Assembly (NCBI GenBank): GCA_029261995.1
Contig: JAJDAF010000017.1
Coordinates: 248,001 to 312,000, forward strand
DNA: 64,000 nucleotides
Source of the DNA: Candidatus Zhuqueibacterota bacterium
Lineage (GTDB): Bacteria; Zhuqueibacterota; Zhuqueibacteria; Oceanimicrobiales; Oceanimicrobiaceae
Direction: 5' to 3'
A program made the translations under genes and the position numbers. The notes beneath the pieces were generated by a model that saw only the letters and a list, made by a program, of their open reading frames with translations, had not been told where the DNA came from and ran no database searches. Shown one piece after another: positions 28,051 to 36,427 of this stretch. Every line of letters starts with the position of its first letter. Position 1 is the first letter of the stretch.

Positions 28051-29949
28051 ATGGCCTTGGACAGAACAATTCTTTTCGTCGATGACGATTCCGACATGCT
28101 CGAGATAGGCGGCATCATCATACGCAGGGCAGGCTACAGCTACCTGCCGACCGCCTCGGGTGAAGAAGGCCTGCAACTCATGCTCAAGAAGAAGCCGGAT
28201 TTGGTGATTCTCGACTACTACATGCCTGGAATCAACGGCGCCGAATTCTTGCATCAACTGATGTCGAATCCGAAATACGCACCGGCTAAGGAAACTCCGG
28301 TTATCATGCTAACGGCAGCATCAGAAGATGCTGTCGAACGAAAAGAGCTGTTCGAACTCGGCCTAAGTGCTTTTCTGCTCAAGCCGTTTGGAAATCACGA
28401 GCTTATCAACGTCATCGACAACGTTTTTATCCTCAACGACCTGCGGCTCAAGAATAAAGACTTGGAAGAGCAGGTCAAGCGCACGGAGTACAAATACCAG
28501 GACTTGATCGAGAACGCCAGCGACTTGATCTTTACGCTTGATCCTGAGGCCAATTTTGTCTTTATCAATCGTCGGTTGACATCCATCGCCGGCCTGGAGC
28601 AAGTGGAATGGTTTGGCAGGAGTTTCTACGAGTTGTTGTTGCCGGAAGACATTGAAGCAGCGCGCGCCAATGTCGGAAAGACGATTGGCGGAAGGTCAAC
28701 GATATTTGAAGTCCGGCTGTTTCATAAGGGCGGCGAGTGCATTCATCTTTCTATCAACATCAACCCGATTTTCGAGAAAGGCCAGGTGATCGGCTGCGTC
28801 GCGATTGCGCGCGACATTACCGAAAAAAAGGAACTCGAGCACGAAATCATCGAACTCAAGAACTTTAATGAAAGCATCATTCAGAGCATGGGGTCTGGCC
28901 TGATCACCATCGACCTGGACCACCGCATCACGTCTTTCAACAACAGCGCCTGTGACGTGCTCGGATATGCCGCCGAGGAGATTCTGCATAAGCGACTGGA
29001 AGAGGTCTTCCCCAAGGATGATTGCGACCGCCTGCTCCTGAATGTTGATGATCCACATCAGGACCTTCTCAATCGTGAGATGCCTCTGACCACAAAGCAG
29101 GGAAAAGCCATTTTCGTCGGATTTTCCGTGACCCCGAGGTTTGATGTGCAGAAGCAACGCGTCGGCACCATCATTTCGTTCAAGGACATCACGCAGATCA
29201 AGCAAATGCAGGTTGAGGTACAGCGGATGGACAGGCTGGCCTCGATGGGGGTACTGGCTTCAGGCATCGCGCACGAGATTCGAAACCCGCTGGCTGGCAT
29301 CAAAACCATTGCGCAGACGCTCGAAGAAGAGATTGACCTCGAAGACTCACGTCGGGAGTACATCTCGCGCATTGTGCGGCAGGTCAATCGCATGGACGAC
29401 CTGCTTAAGACCATCTTCTCCTACGCCAAACCGCGACAACCAAAGCGAAGGTACCATCGTCTGCAGGAAATTATTCATGAGGTCATTGCGTTGCTTGACA
29501 ACCGTTTGCGAGGGCAGAGCGTAAAATACGTTGACTCTTTTCACCCGGATTTGCCCTTGCTGTACGTTGACTTCTACCAGATTCAGCAAGTTTTTATCAA
29601 TCTTTTTCTAAACGCCCTTGACGCCATGCCAAAGGGAGGTGAGCTGAAGCTGACCGCCAATCCGAAGGTCACCTCGCTGAACAGGGTGGACCGTCGGGGC
29701 CGGGCTTTCCCAATTCAGACCAAAAATACCCTTTATGGCGAAGTGGTTTTGACTGATTCCGGGCAGGGCATCGACACCAAGGCGTTACCTTCCATCTTCA
29801 ATCCTTTTTTTACGACCAAGCCGCAGGGTTCAGGACTCGGCTTGTCTATTTGCTACCGCATCATGACTGAGCACGATGGTGAAATTCAGGTGGAGAGCCA
29901 GGTTGGCGAAAGCACGACTTTCACCCTTTTGTTACCAACGGAGGAATAA
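28051..29949 (+). CDS. Hybrid histidine kinase: receiver-PAS-PAS-HisKA-HATPase (NtrB-like core)
   Basis: A 632-residue soluble kinase. The receiver is N-terminal (D55 in LVILDYYMP, Lys in LLKPFG). Two PAS domains follow: about 155-270 (ASDLIFTLDPEANFVFIN) and about 285-395 (SGLITIDLDHRITSFNN). The HisKA domain is of NtrB/AtoS type (LASMGVLASGIAHEIRNPLAG, H408), and the ATPase ends with the G2 motif SGLGLSICYRI. The gene for an NtrC-type activator follows after 6 bp, so this kinase is the likely phosphodonor for it. The N-terminal receiver probably integrates input from the membrane kinase upstream. No membrane segment is present. Confidence 0.95.
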   Translation: MALDRTILFVDDDSDMLEIGGIIIRRAGYSYLPTASGEEGLQLMLKKKPDLVILDYYMPGINGAEFLHQLMSNPKYAPAKETPVIMLTAASEDAVERKELFELGLSAFLLKPFGNHELINVIDNVFILNDLRLKNKDLEEQVKRTEYKYQDLIENASDLIFTLDPEANFVFINRRLTSIAGLEQVEWFGRSFYELLLPEDIEAARANVGKTIGGRSTIFEVRLFHKGGECIHLSININPIFEKGQVIGCVAIARDITEKKELEHEIIELKNFNESIIQSMGSGLITIDLDHRITSFNNSACDVLGYAAEEILHKRLEEVFPKDDCDRLLLNVDDPHQDLLNREMPLTTKQGKAIFVGFSVTPRFDVQKQRVGTIISFKDITQIKQMQVEVQRMDRLASMGVLASGIAHEIRNPLAGIKTIAQTLEEEIDLEDSRREYISRIVRQVNRMDDLLKTIFSYAKPRQPKRRYHRLQEIIHEVIALLDNRLRGQSVKYVDSFHPDLPLLYVDFYQIQQVFINLFLNALDAMPKGGELKLTANPKVTSLNRVDRRGRAFPIQTKNTLYGEVVLTDSGQGIDTKALPSIFNPFFTTKPQGSGLGLSICYRIMTEHDGEIQVESQVGESTTFTLLLPTEE

Positions 29950-29955
29950 AGCACC

Positions 29956-31326
29956 ATGCCGAAGGCAAGTATCCTGATTATAGAAGACAATGAAGACTTG
30001 TGTCAGACACTCGCTGACGTGCTGAGGAAGGGCGGCAACAAGGTGCGGACTGCCTTCACTGGTGGGCACGGACTGGGCATTCTGTCCAAGGATCTCATCG
30101 ATCTCGTCCTGCTCGATGTCAAGCTGCCGGACATGAACGGCATTGACATACTCGAGGCCATCAAGGACAAAGATCCGGATATTCTCGTCATCATGATCAC
30201 CGCCACCACGGATGCCCGCCCCGCCGTGGATGCCATGAAGAAAGGCGCCTACGATTACTTGATGAAACCGTTCGAGCTTGACCAACTCAAGCTTGTGGTA
30301 GGCAAAGCTCTTGAAACACACAACCTCAAGCAGGAGGTCTCTCGCCTCAAGAACCAGCACAAAGACCAGTATCCGGACAATGAAATGTACGGCGAGGCCA
30401 AGTCGATGCTTGAGTTGAAGAAGCTCATCAAGATTGTGGCCGGAACGCCCAAGACCTCAGTGCTGATTCAAGGAGAGAGTGGTACGGGCAAGGAGCTTGT
30501 CGGCAATGCCGTACACAATTGGAGCGCCAGGGCCGAAAAGCCACTGGTGAAGATCAACTGCAGCGCGATTCCGGAGAACCTGCTGGAGAGCGAGTTGTTT
30601 GGGCATGAGAAGGGGGCTTTCACAGACGCCAAATCTTTGAAGAAAGGCATCTTCGAAATGGCGAACAACGGCACAATTTTTCTGGACGAGATTTCCAGCA
30701 TGCAGATGTCTATTCAGCCAAAATTTCTGCGCGTGTTGGAAACGCAGTCGTTTCGGCGGATTGGCGGCACATCAGACATCCAAATTGATGTTCGAATCAT
30801 TGCGGCGACCAACCGCAACCTGGAAGACTGCGTCGAACAACAAACCTTCCGCGAGGACTTGTACTATCGACTGAAAGTCATGGTTTTGAATCTTCCCGCT
30901 CTGAGGGAGCGCGCGGAGGACATCATCCCGCTGGCCAATCTGTTCATACATCGAATGAACAAGGAGTTTGGCAAGGAGATAAAGGCCATCTCGCCAGAGG
31001 CACAGGAAACCATGCTGCAGTATCGCTGGCCCGGCAACGTTCGGGAACTTAAGAATGTGATTGAGCGCGCTGTTATCCTTTGCAACGACCCCGAATTGCA
31101 GGGAGAGCACCTGCCGCTTGAGTTGCAGCAGGGTAATTCCCAAATGGCCACTTCCGGGGAGTTTTCAGCCTTCAGCAGCGACGCCGATTCGTTGGATGAG
31201 ATGGAAAAGCGTCACATTGCAAATGTGCTCAAGAAGTATAGCGGCAACAAGTCCAAAACTGCCCGCATGTTGAATATCTCGCGTTCCACACTGCGTGAGA
31301 AGATGAAAAACTACGGTATCACCTGA
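29956..31326 (+). CDS. NtrC-type sigma54-dependent activator (receiver-AAA+-Fis HTH)
   Basis: A 456-residue enhancer-binding protein. The receiver has D54 (LVLLDVKLPDMNG) and KPF. The AAA+ domain has Walker A GESGTGKE near residue 173, Walker B GTIFLDEI and an arginine-finger region. The sigma54-contacting L1 loop reads GAFTDA instead of GAFTGA; the key Thr is kept and the loop is otherwise normal. The C-terminus is a Fis-type helix-turn-helix (NKSKTARMLNISRSTLREKM). A sigma54 promoter lies about 180 bp downstream at 31509, in front of the ParA/FtsZ-like operon, its most obvious target. Confidence 0.96.
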   Translation: MPKASILIIEDNEDLCQTLADVLRKGGNKVRTAFTGGHGLGILSKDLIDLVLLDVKLPDMNGIDILEAIKDKDPDILVIMITATTDARPAVDAMKKGAYDYLMKPFELDQLKLVVGKALETHNLKQEVSRLKNQHKDQYPDNEMYGEAKSMLELKKLIKIVAGTPKTSVLIQGESGTGKELVGNAVHNWSARAEKPLVKINCSAIPENLLESELFGHEKGAFTDAKSLKKGIFEMANNGTIFLDEISSMQMSIQPKFLRVLETQSFRRIGGTSDIQIDVRIIAATNRNLEDCVEQQTFREDLYYRLKVMVLNLPALRERAEDIIPLANLFIHRMNKEFGKEIKAISPEAQETMLQYRWPGNVRELKNVIERAVILCNDPELQGEHLPLELQQGNSQMATSGEFSAFSSDADSLDEMEKRHIANVLKKYSGNKSKTARMLNISRSTLREKMKNYGIT

Positions 31327-31337
31327 TCGAAAATTGA

Positions 31338-31400
31338 CCACCTGTTTGGAAATTACTCCAACATTCGCCTCCAACCGCATTCAAGACCCACCTGGTTTGG
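31338..31400 (+). promoter_or_regulatory. Direct repeats upstream of the sigma54 promoter, candidate enhancer
   Basis: CCACCTGTTTGG (31338-31349) and CCACCTGGTTTGG (31388-31400) start exactly 50 bp apart, about five helical turns, and 110-170 bp before the sigma54 core. That is a usual distance for NtrC-type activator sites. Such sites are more often inverted repeats, so this is tentative. A GCCGGT/ACCGGC inverted repeat (31452-31482) lies between them and the promoter and may belong to the 3' end of the activator gene. Confidence 0.4.
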
Positions 31401-31508
31401 CTCTCTTGTAGCCACAAATTTCACACCCTTTTAGGTAAAGCTTTCGCCCTCGCCGGTCGAAATCTTGTAATAACGCACCGGCTGGCTCTGAGCGTGGCTA
31501 CTTCAGGT

Positions 31509-31526
31509 TTGGTATGACGTTTGCAT
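31509..31526 (+). promoter_or_regulatory. Sigma54 (-24/-12) promoter of the ParA/FtsZ-like operon
   Basis: TTGGTATGACGTTTGCAT: the invariant GG (31511-31512) and GC (31523-31524) are 12 bp apart, and TTGG, the G at 31516, and TTGCA match the consensus TTGGCACG-N4-TTGCA at all but two positions. The predicted start is near 31536, about 29 bp before the first ATG. The preceding gene encodes a sigma54 activator. Confidence 0.85.
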
Positions 31527-31564
31527 TTAGCCTGCCTGCGTAACCTTCCATCGCAAGGAGATCT

Positions 31565-32236
31565 ATGACCGACACGCATAAAAAAGTTCTAATTGCCGAC
31601 GACGAAGAAGATATATCCTGGGCAATTTCGCGGAGTCTGCACAAGGTTAATCCTGATATTGAAGTCACTTGTGTTGATAGCGGAGACAAAGCCTTTGAAC
31701 ACATTCAGGACGAGCAGTTTGACCTGGTTGTCTCAGATTTGAGGATGCCTGGACGTACTGGCCTTGAGTTGATTGCGGAAATCCGCATCCGTCACCCTGA
31801 AACAAAGATTATCCTAATGACCGCTTACGGTTCGCAGGAAGTCATGGATAAGTCCGATGCGTTGGGCAGCTTCTTCTACCTCGAAAAACCGTTTGACATC
31901 GGCTACCTAAAGCAGCTCGTTTTGGAAGCTCTGGAACTGAGGGGCGACGGGTTCAATGGCGCCATCGATCGAGCCGGAATTCGTGAACTTGTCGAGATGA
32001 ACTGTTCCAACAAGAGCAGCTCCTCACTGATCATTTTCAGGATGGAAGAGAACGGAGCAATTTATTTCCGGAATGGTGATATTATTCATGCCGAGTGCGG
32101 TAACCTGGAGGGGGAGCGGGCTTTCTTCAATATCCTCAACTGGAACAAAGGAACGTTCCGCATCAACAGGGATGTCTTTTCCATCCAACGAACGATTTCC
32201 AGAGATTGGAGGTCGCTGCTTCATCAGTGCGCCTAG
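31565..32236 (+). CDS. Response regulator with DUF4388 (PatA-type) output domain
   Basis: A 223-residue protein. The receiver (D58 in LVVSDLRMPG, Lys in YLEKPFD) is joined to a DUF4388 domain at about residues 132-205, recognised by the pattern IIFRMEENGAIYFRNGDIIHAE, then GERAFFNILNWNKGTFRI. DUF4388 occurs in cyanobacterial PatA and in many delta-proteobacterial and Deinococcus signalling proteins; its function is not firmly known but it is often linked to polarity, motility and small-GTPase systems. AAGGAG precedes the ATG. It is the first gene behind the sigma54 promoter. Confidence 0.93.
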   Translation: MTDTHKKVLIADDEEDISWAISRSLHKVNPDIEVTCVDSGDKAFEHIQDEQFDLVVSDLRMPGRTGLELIAEIRIRHPETKIILMTAYGSQEVMDKSDALGSFFYLEKPFDIGYLKQLVLEALELRGDGFNGAIDRAGIRELVEMNCSNKSSSSLIIFRMEENGAIYFRNGDIIHAECGNLEGERAFFNILNWNKGTFRINRDVFSIQRTISRDWRSLLHQCA

Positions 32237-32264
32237 CTTGACTCACAAAGATTCTGAGGTTCCA

Positions 32265-33074
32265 ATGGGAGAAGTAATCGCGATTGCCAGCCAGAAGGGC
32301 GGCGTCGGCAAGACGACAACCGCCATAAATCTGGGAGCCAGTTTCGCTTCACTGGGGCACCGGGTGCTCCTCGTTGACCTGGACCCGCAGGGGAGCGTTG
32401 CCTCAAGTTTTGGATTTACCCGCTATGACATCAATGCCGGGATTCTGGACGTCTTCTTGAGTGATATGCCAATAAAAGAGGCCATCCACCGGACTGGCCT
32501 GTATAATCTTGATTTCATTCCGACCAACCTGTGGTCAGATGAGAACGAACGCCGAAGGCTTGTCGGCAGTGCTTCCAAAATCAAGCTCAAAGACCGGCTG
32601 GCGGAGATTCGCGACGGCTACGATTTTGTGCTCATCGACTGCCCGCCATCCCTAGGCAACTTGACCTTCAATGCGCTCAATGCGGCTGATTCCATCATCA
32701 TTCCGATCCAATGTGAATACTACGCCTTGAAAGCACTCGGCAGGTTTCTGAAACTTACTCGAATCATCAAAAACGATTCAAACCCAAATCTATCTTACCG
32801 CGGCTTTTTGCTGACAATGGTCGATCTTCGGAACAGATTGACTAAAATTGTCATCGAAAAGGTCCGATACACTCTAAAGGGCCTTGTGTTTGAAACCATG
32901 ATTCCAAGGAATATCAGGCTGGCGGAGGTCCCGTACTACGGCCAGCCTGCTCTGTCAATCGACAAGAGCAGCAAGGGTGCGACGAGCTACCTGCAGTTGG
33001 CTCACGAAATCCTGGGAGACGGACGCAACTCCAGTCGTTATGCTGCCGATAAGGAAGGAGTGGTTGAGATTTGA
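32265..33074 (+). CDS. ParA/Soj-family ATPase
   Basis: A 269-residue ParA-type ATPase with the deviant Walker A QKGGVGKTTTAINLG, the LVDLDPQGS motif and LIDCPPSLG, and no N-terminal HTH. Such proteins make ATP-dependent gradients on nucleoid or membrane that position plasmids, chromosomes or protein clusters (chemoreceptors, carboxysomes, pili). No ParB gene or parS-like repeat is nearby, so cluster positioning is likelier than DNA partition (inference). I chose the ATG at 32265 (MGEVIAIAS), with GAGG 5 nt upstream; a longer frame overlaps the DUF4388 gene. The stop overlaps the next coding region's possible TTG start. Confidence 0.95.
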   Translation: MGEVIAIASQKGGVGKTTTAINLGASFASLGHRVLLVDLDPQGSVASSFGFTRYDINAGILDVFLSDMPIKEAIHRTGLYNLDFIPTNLWSDENERRRLVGSASKIKLKDRLAEIRDGYDFVLIDCPPSLGNLTFNALNAADSIIIPIQCEYYALKALGRFLKLTRIIKNDSNPNLSYRGFLLTMVDLRNRLTKIVIEKVRYTLKGLVFETMIPRNIRLAEVPYYGQPALSIDKSSKGATSYLQLAHEILGDGRNSSRYAADKEGVVEI

Positions 33075-33085
33075 AAGGAAAACCT

Positions 33086-33490
33086 GTGATTACGATACTG
33101 ATCGTCGAAGATGACCCCAACACGCGCCTGGGCCTGGGCGAAATCCTGAGCGACGAGGGGTTTGATGTGCACCTGGCCGCAGATGCGGAGATCGCCCGGT
33201 CGTACAACGCGCAGGACTTCGATATCGTGCTCTCCGACTTGCATCTCCCGGGGAAGGACGGCCTCGAATTGCTGACAGCCATGAAGCGGGAGAATCCGAC
33301 ACTAGCTACGATAATCATGACCGCCTACAGTACCACAGAATGCTATATAGAGGGGAGAAGACTAGGTGTGGATGCATGGCTGACCAAGCCTCTGAACATT
33401 GAAAGTCTTGTGTCTTTGCTTGGAAGAGTCCGACTTCACAATGGTTTTGAACCATCGCCATTTCCTGAACCCGAGGCCGTCGTTGACTAA
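33086..33490 (+). CDS. Single-domain response regulator (CheY-like)
   Basis: A 134-residue stand-alone receiver with D9/D10, D51 (IVLSDLHLPGKDG), the Thr switch in IIMTAYS and the Lys in WLTKPLN. It has no output domain, so it would act by binding a partner; the degenerate Hpt-like proteins downstream are candidates. I chose the GTG at 33086, which has AAGGA 6 nt upstream; the alternative TTG at 33071 overlaps the ParA stop. Confidence 0.93.
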   Translation: MITILIVEDDPNTRLGLGEILSDEGFDVHLAADAEIARSYNAQDFDIVLSDLHLPGKDGLELLTAMKRENPTLATIIMTAYSTTECYIEGRRLGVDAWLTKPLNIESLVSLLGRVRLHNGFEPSPFPEPEAVVD

Positions 33491-33529
33491 TAAGCTCGAT
33501 CGCAGACCGTTGAAAGGAGACTGTGCATT

Positions 33530-34219
33530 GTGATCTCGTCTATCCTGCTTAATGTGCTGAAGAAACTGACTTTTGTCACGTTGATGGTCATGCTATTCCT
33601 GTCCAGTCTGAACTTCTCGAAAAACGTCAACAGAATCGAGGAGGACCAAAGGAAAGTCCTGAACATCGCTCGTCACGTTTCGGACCTGCAAACGGGTCTG
33701 AAATTGGACAGCGCCAGGACGGCCGCGATTGAGAAGATCACCAAGATTATGACACGCTACAACAAGACGTTGGATGCCCAGCAGCAGTATCAGATTGCCA
33801 ATGAAATCTACACCATGAACGTCAAGTACGACAATCTGGATGTCGATTTGATTTGTGCCACCATCACACACGAAAGTGCGAGGAGCTGGCGTCCCGACGT
33901 CCTTTCTCCAGCCGGGGCGGTGGGCCTCATGCAGATCATGCCGCATACGGGTGAGTTTCTTAGCAGGCACGAAGGTATCGAATGGACAACCCCTGAGGAA
34001 GTGTTGCACAACCCCATCAACAACATTCGCATGGGTTGTCGCTACCTATCGATGCTGATCGAGCTTTACCACGTCGATGGCGGATTGGCGGCGTACAACG
34101 GCGGCGAGCGGCGTGCAGCCAGGTGGTTGGCCAGTGGCCGAGATGATGAGGTACTTTTTGAAGAAACACGTGGCTATGTGCCTGCTGTTTTGAAGCTTTA
34201 CCGCATTTACAAGAACTAG
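33530..34219 (+). CDS. Membrane-anchored lytic transglycosylase (Slt/LT family 1)
   Basis: A 229-residue peptidoglycan-cleaving enzyme. An N-terminal hydrophobic helix (about residues 8-25) acts as signal or anchor, a coiled-coil-like stretch follows, and the catalytic domain starts near residue 98: the Glu in ATITHESARSW, then SPAGAVGLMQIMPHTG, then GLAAYNGGERRAARW. The fold is complete, although short. It starts with GTG. It sits between signalling genes, 40 bp after the receiver and 20 bp before the large Hpt-like gene, which suggests the system opens or remodels the cell wall locally. Confidence 0.92.
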   Translation: MISSILLNVLKKLTFVTLMVMLFLSSLNFSKNVNRIEEDQRKVLNIARHVSDLQTGLKLDSARTAAIEKITKIMTRYNKTLDAQQQYQIANEIYTMNVKYDNLDVDLICATITHESARSWRPDVLSPAGAVGLMQIMPHTGEFLSRHEGIEWTTPEEVLHNPINNIRMGCRYLSMLIELYHVDGGLAAYNGGERRAARWLASGRDDEVLFEETRGYVPAVLKLYRIYKN

Positions 34220-34238
34220 GCCAAAGTCAGTATTACTC

Positions 34239-36398
34239 ATGAAAGAGCAAACGCTGTCTAACGAAGAGTTCTATCGAGAACTCACCAACCGGTTCTTTAA
34301 CGAGAACAGCTACTTTTGTCATTGCATCAAGAATGAGCTGGGCGGCGCAATGCACGATATCCAGACCGCCAGCAAGCCCGAGTATATGCTGCTGGGAAAC
34401 TTGATCGACCATCTGTTTTCAGCAAATGACTCTGCCGCACAACTAGACAGCATCAACGGCACGGGGGCGTTTCAGGAGTTCAACGACAGGCTGCGACAGG
34501 GGATCACCTTCCTTCAGGAAACGGACCTGGATTCCGAGCGCATGAGGATAGAAATCGAAAGCCTTGCTCACTCCCTGTTCAATAGCCTGCTGCTGGCGTT
34601 TCAGGACAATGCGGCTGTCCAACATCTAGAGGACATTCTGGACTCACGCGGGCAGGAAGATGCTCCACCTGGCCCGGAATCATCTTCACAGCGGGCGGAT
34701 TTCGCGTCATCTGAGGAACTTGGGCCCGAACTGGAGTTTGGGCTGGGTGACGCAACTCTGGATGTCGGATTGGAATGGCAGGATGACGAGTTGCTTCAGT
34801 CTGAGCAGATTGCCGGGGAAGCCTTCAGTCTTGACGACCTGCTCGCACCAGAACCTGCCTCAGACGAGCCTGGCGCGGCAAGTGCCGGGTCGCGGGATCA
34901 GGACAATGACTCTATCCCGGAAGTCGAGCCGCTGGACCTCTCTGACGCCCTGGCCGGGTCGGAAGAAGCGCCCGCTGTTGAGTTGAAATCGATGGATGAA
35001 TCAGATGTTGGGCAGTTGCCGGGCGAGTTCGAGGTGGCGTCAGATACACAATCTTGCGATGGGCCGACGCAGGATGGTGGTGGGACCGATGAGACGTCTG
35101 CGGCGGACAATCCGGCGGATGACCTTGGAGCATCGAGCCACGTACTACCCTCGCCTGGTTCCCACGAACCGGATGTTGTCCTCCGTTATTTTGTCGAGGA
35201 AACAAGGGAACATCTCGATGCGCTGGAGGAAGTGCTTCAGAAGCTCCAGAAATCTCCTGACAGCGCCGAAGCATGGACAAGCGGAGATACGATTCTCAAC
35301 TCTCTCGTAATGACTGCGGTGGTCTATGGTTTCGAAGCATTTGAGCAGATCGCAGGCAAGTCCCGAAAGTTGATTGCAGAGACGTTGAAGAGTGGAGACA
35401 GCGAGCATGAGCGCGCCTTGGTCATGTTGCTCAAATCGAGGCAAATGCTTCTCCGTTTCATTTCTGACGATCCGGAGACCGTTGATAGCTCGCTGGTCAA
35501 AGATTTCACGTCGAGATTGCAGACACCCAAACTCAGACCGCAGCAGGAACTCGAGCCGGCACTGGACCGGGTTGCTGAGCCTGAATCTGAACCAGAGCCT
35601 GAATCTGAACCAGAGCCGGTGTCGGTGTCGGCGGTTGAACCGGAACTTGAGCCAGAACCGACACAGGTCTCAGAGCCGGATCCGGAGCAGGGAGATGATA
35701 TAGAAGAAGCTCAAGGACAGGGTGATGAAGGGGACTCACCCTCAGCCGACACGGCCGAGGACATCCCTCCGTTGGATCAAGAAACACTGAGACTGCCAGG
35801 CGAAGATGACCAGGACGTTATCAGTCTCATCGCCGAAATCTCAGGCGAGGAAGTGCCTGGCCCAGTCCATTCTCAGGAAACTGTCGGTGGAAGCCAGGAC
35901 AATATCGAGCGCAACGACCTTTCCGAAACTGTCACGGCTGTTCACGACAGTTCGGATCTGGAGCCCACGGGAGGCGATACAGTTCTGGACACATACCACC
36001 GCGGTGCTGAATTGTACTATAGCGTAATTACCGAAGCCTTGGACGCGTTGGAAGGCCACAAGGGCAGCAAGACGGCTCTTGACGATCTGGAACTTGCCGC
36101 GAACGCGCTTTACGGCCTTGCATTGAAGTTAAACCTTGAGCAACTTGGTCGATTCCCAGACCTCATCCTGAATTTGACTAAGGACGTAGTTGCGACCAAT
36201 TACTCTTTCGACAAGAGTGAACTGGAGCAAGTGAAACGCGCGTTTCATGTATTTAGAAATATGAAAAATGTTGATGAGGTGCAAAGCCATAGTTTTCAAC
36301 AACTGTTGGTGTCGTTAATTGAACTTGGTGTTGGCATCAAACTCGGGGCGACGCCTCAAGGCGGAGAAGCTGTGCCCTCTTCTGAAATACCAATATAG
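34239..36398 (+). CDS. Large acidic scaffold-like protein with two inactive Hpt-like domains
   Basis: A 719-residue cytoplasmic protein with no enzyme domain. Residues 1-135 are helical; AHSLFNSLLLAF with H111 faintly resembles an Hpt helix. A long acidic, Ser/Pro-rich linker follows. Hpt-like domain 1 (about 308-405) starts LRYFVEETREHLDALEEVL; ILNSLVMTAVVYGFEAFEQ corresponds to AHTLKGSAATLGFEAI with N354 for His. A Glu/Pro linker with short repeats leads to Hpt-like domain 2 (about 583-690), where AANALYGLALKLNLEQLG gives N622 for His. Pseudomonas FimL, a polar protein with a degenerate Hpt, and the many-Hpt ChpA are the nearest known analogies. Alignments are by eye. Confidence 0.8.
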   Translation: MKEQTLSNEEFYRELTNRFFNENSYFCHCIKNELGGAMHDIQTASKPEYMLLGNLIDHLFSANDSAAQLDSINGTGAFQEFNDRLRQGITFLQETDLDSERMRIEIESLAHSLFNSLLLAFQDNAAVQHLEDILDSRGQEDAPPGPESSSQRADFASSEELGPELEFGLGDATLDVGLEWQDDELLQSEQIAGEAFSLDDLLAPEPASDEPGAASAGSRDQDNDSIPEVEPLDLSDALAGSEEAPAVELKSMDESDVGQLPGEFEVASDTQSCDGPTQDGGGTDETSAADNPADDLGASSHVLPSPGSHEPDVVLRYFVEETREHLDALEEVLQKLQKSPDSAEAWTSGDTILNSLVMTAVVYGFEAFEQIAGKSRKLIAETLKSGDSEHERALVMLLKSRQMLLRFISDDPETVDSSLVKDFTSRLQTPKLRPQQELEPALDRVAEPESEPEPESEPEPVSVSAVEPELEPEPTQVSEPDPEQGDDIEEAQGQGDEGDSPSADTAEDIPPLDQETLRLPGEDDQDVISLIAEISGEEVPGPVHSQETVGGSQDNIERNDLSETVTAVHDSSDLEPTGGDTVLDTYHRGAELYYSVITEALDALEGHKGSKTALDDLELAANALYGLALKLNLEQLGRFPDLILNLTKDVVATNYSFDKSELEQVKRAFHVFRNMKNVDEVQSHSFQQLLVSLIELGVGIKLGATPQGGEAVPSSEIPI
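35580..35615 (+). repeat. 18-bp tandem repeat in the Glu/Pro linker
   Basis: Two exact copies of CCTGAATCTGAACCAGAG encode repeated PESEPE. The Glu/Pro pattern continues imperfectly to about 35690, forming a stiff acidic linker between the two Hpt-like domains. Confidence 0.85.
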
Positions 36399-36427
36399 AG
36401 TTACCATTCACAAAGGGTTTTCGAAAC

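Noticed and set aside
32073-32264. N-terminal extension of ParA
   Set aside because: It overlaps the DUF4388 coding region and ParA homologues start at the Walker A region as here.
32265-33074. ParA as a plasmid or chromosome partition gene
   Set aside because: No ParB gene, parS-like sites, replication gene or dnaA is nearby; the context is signalling.
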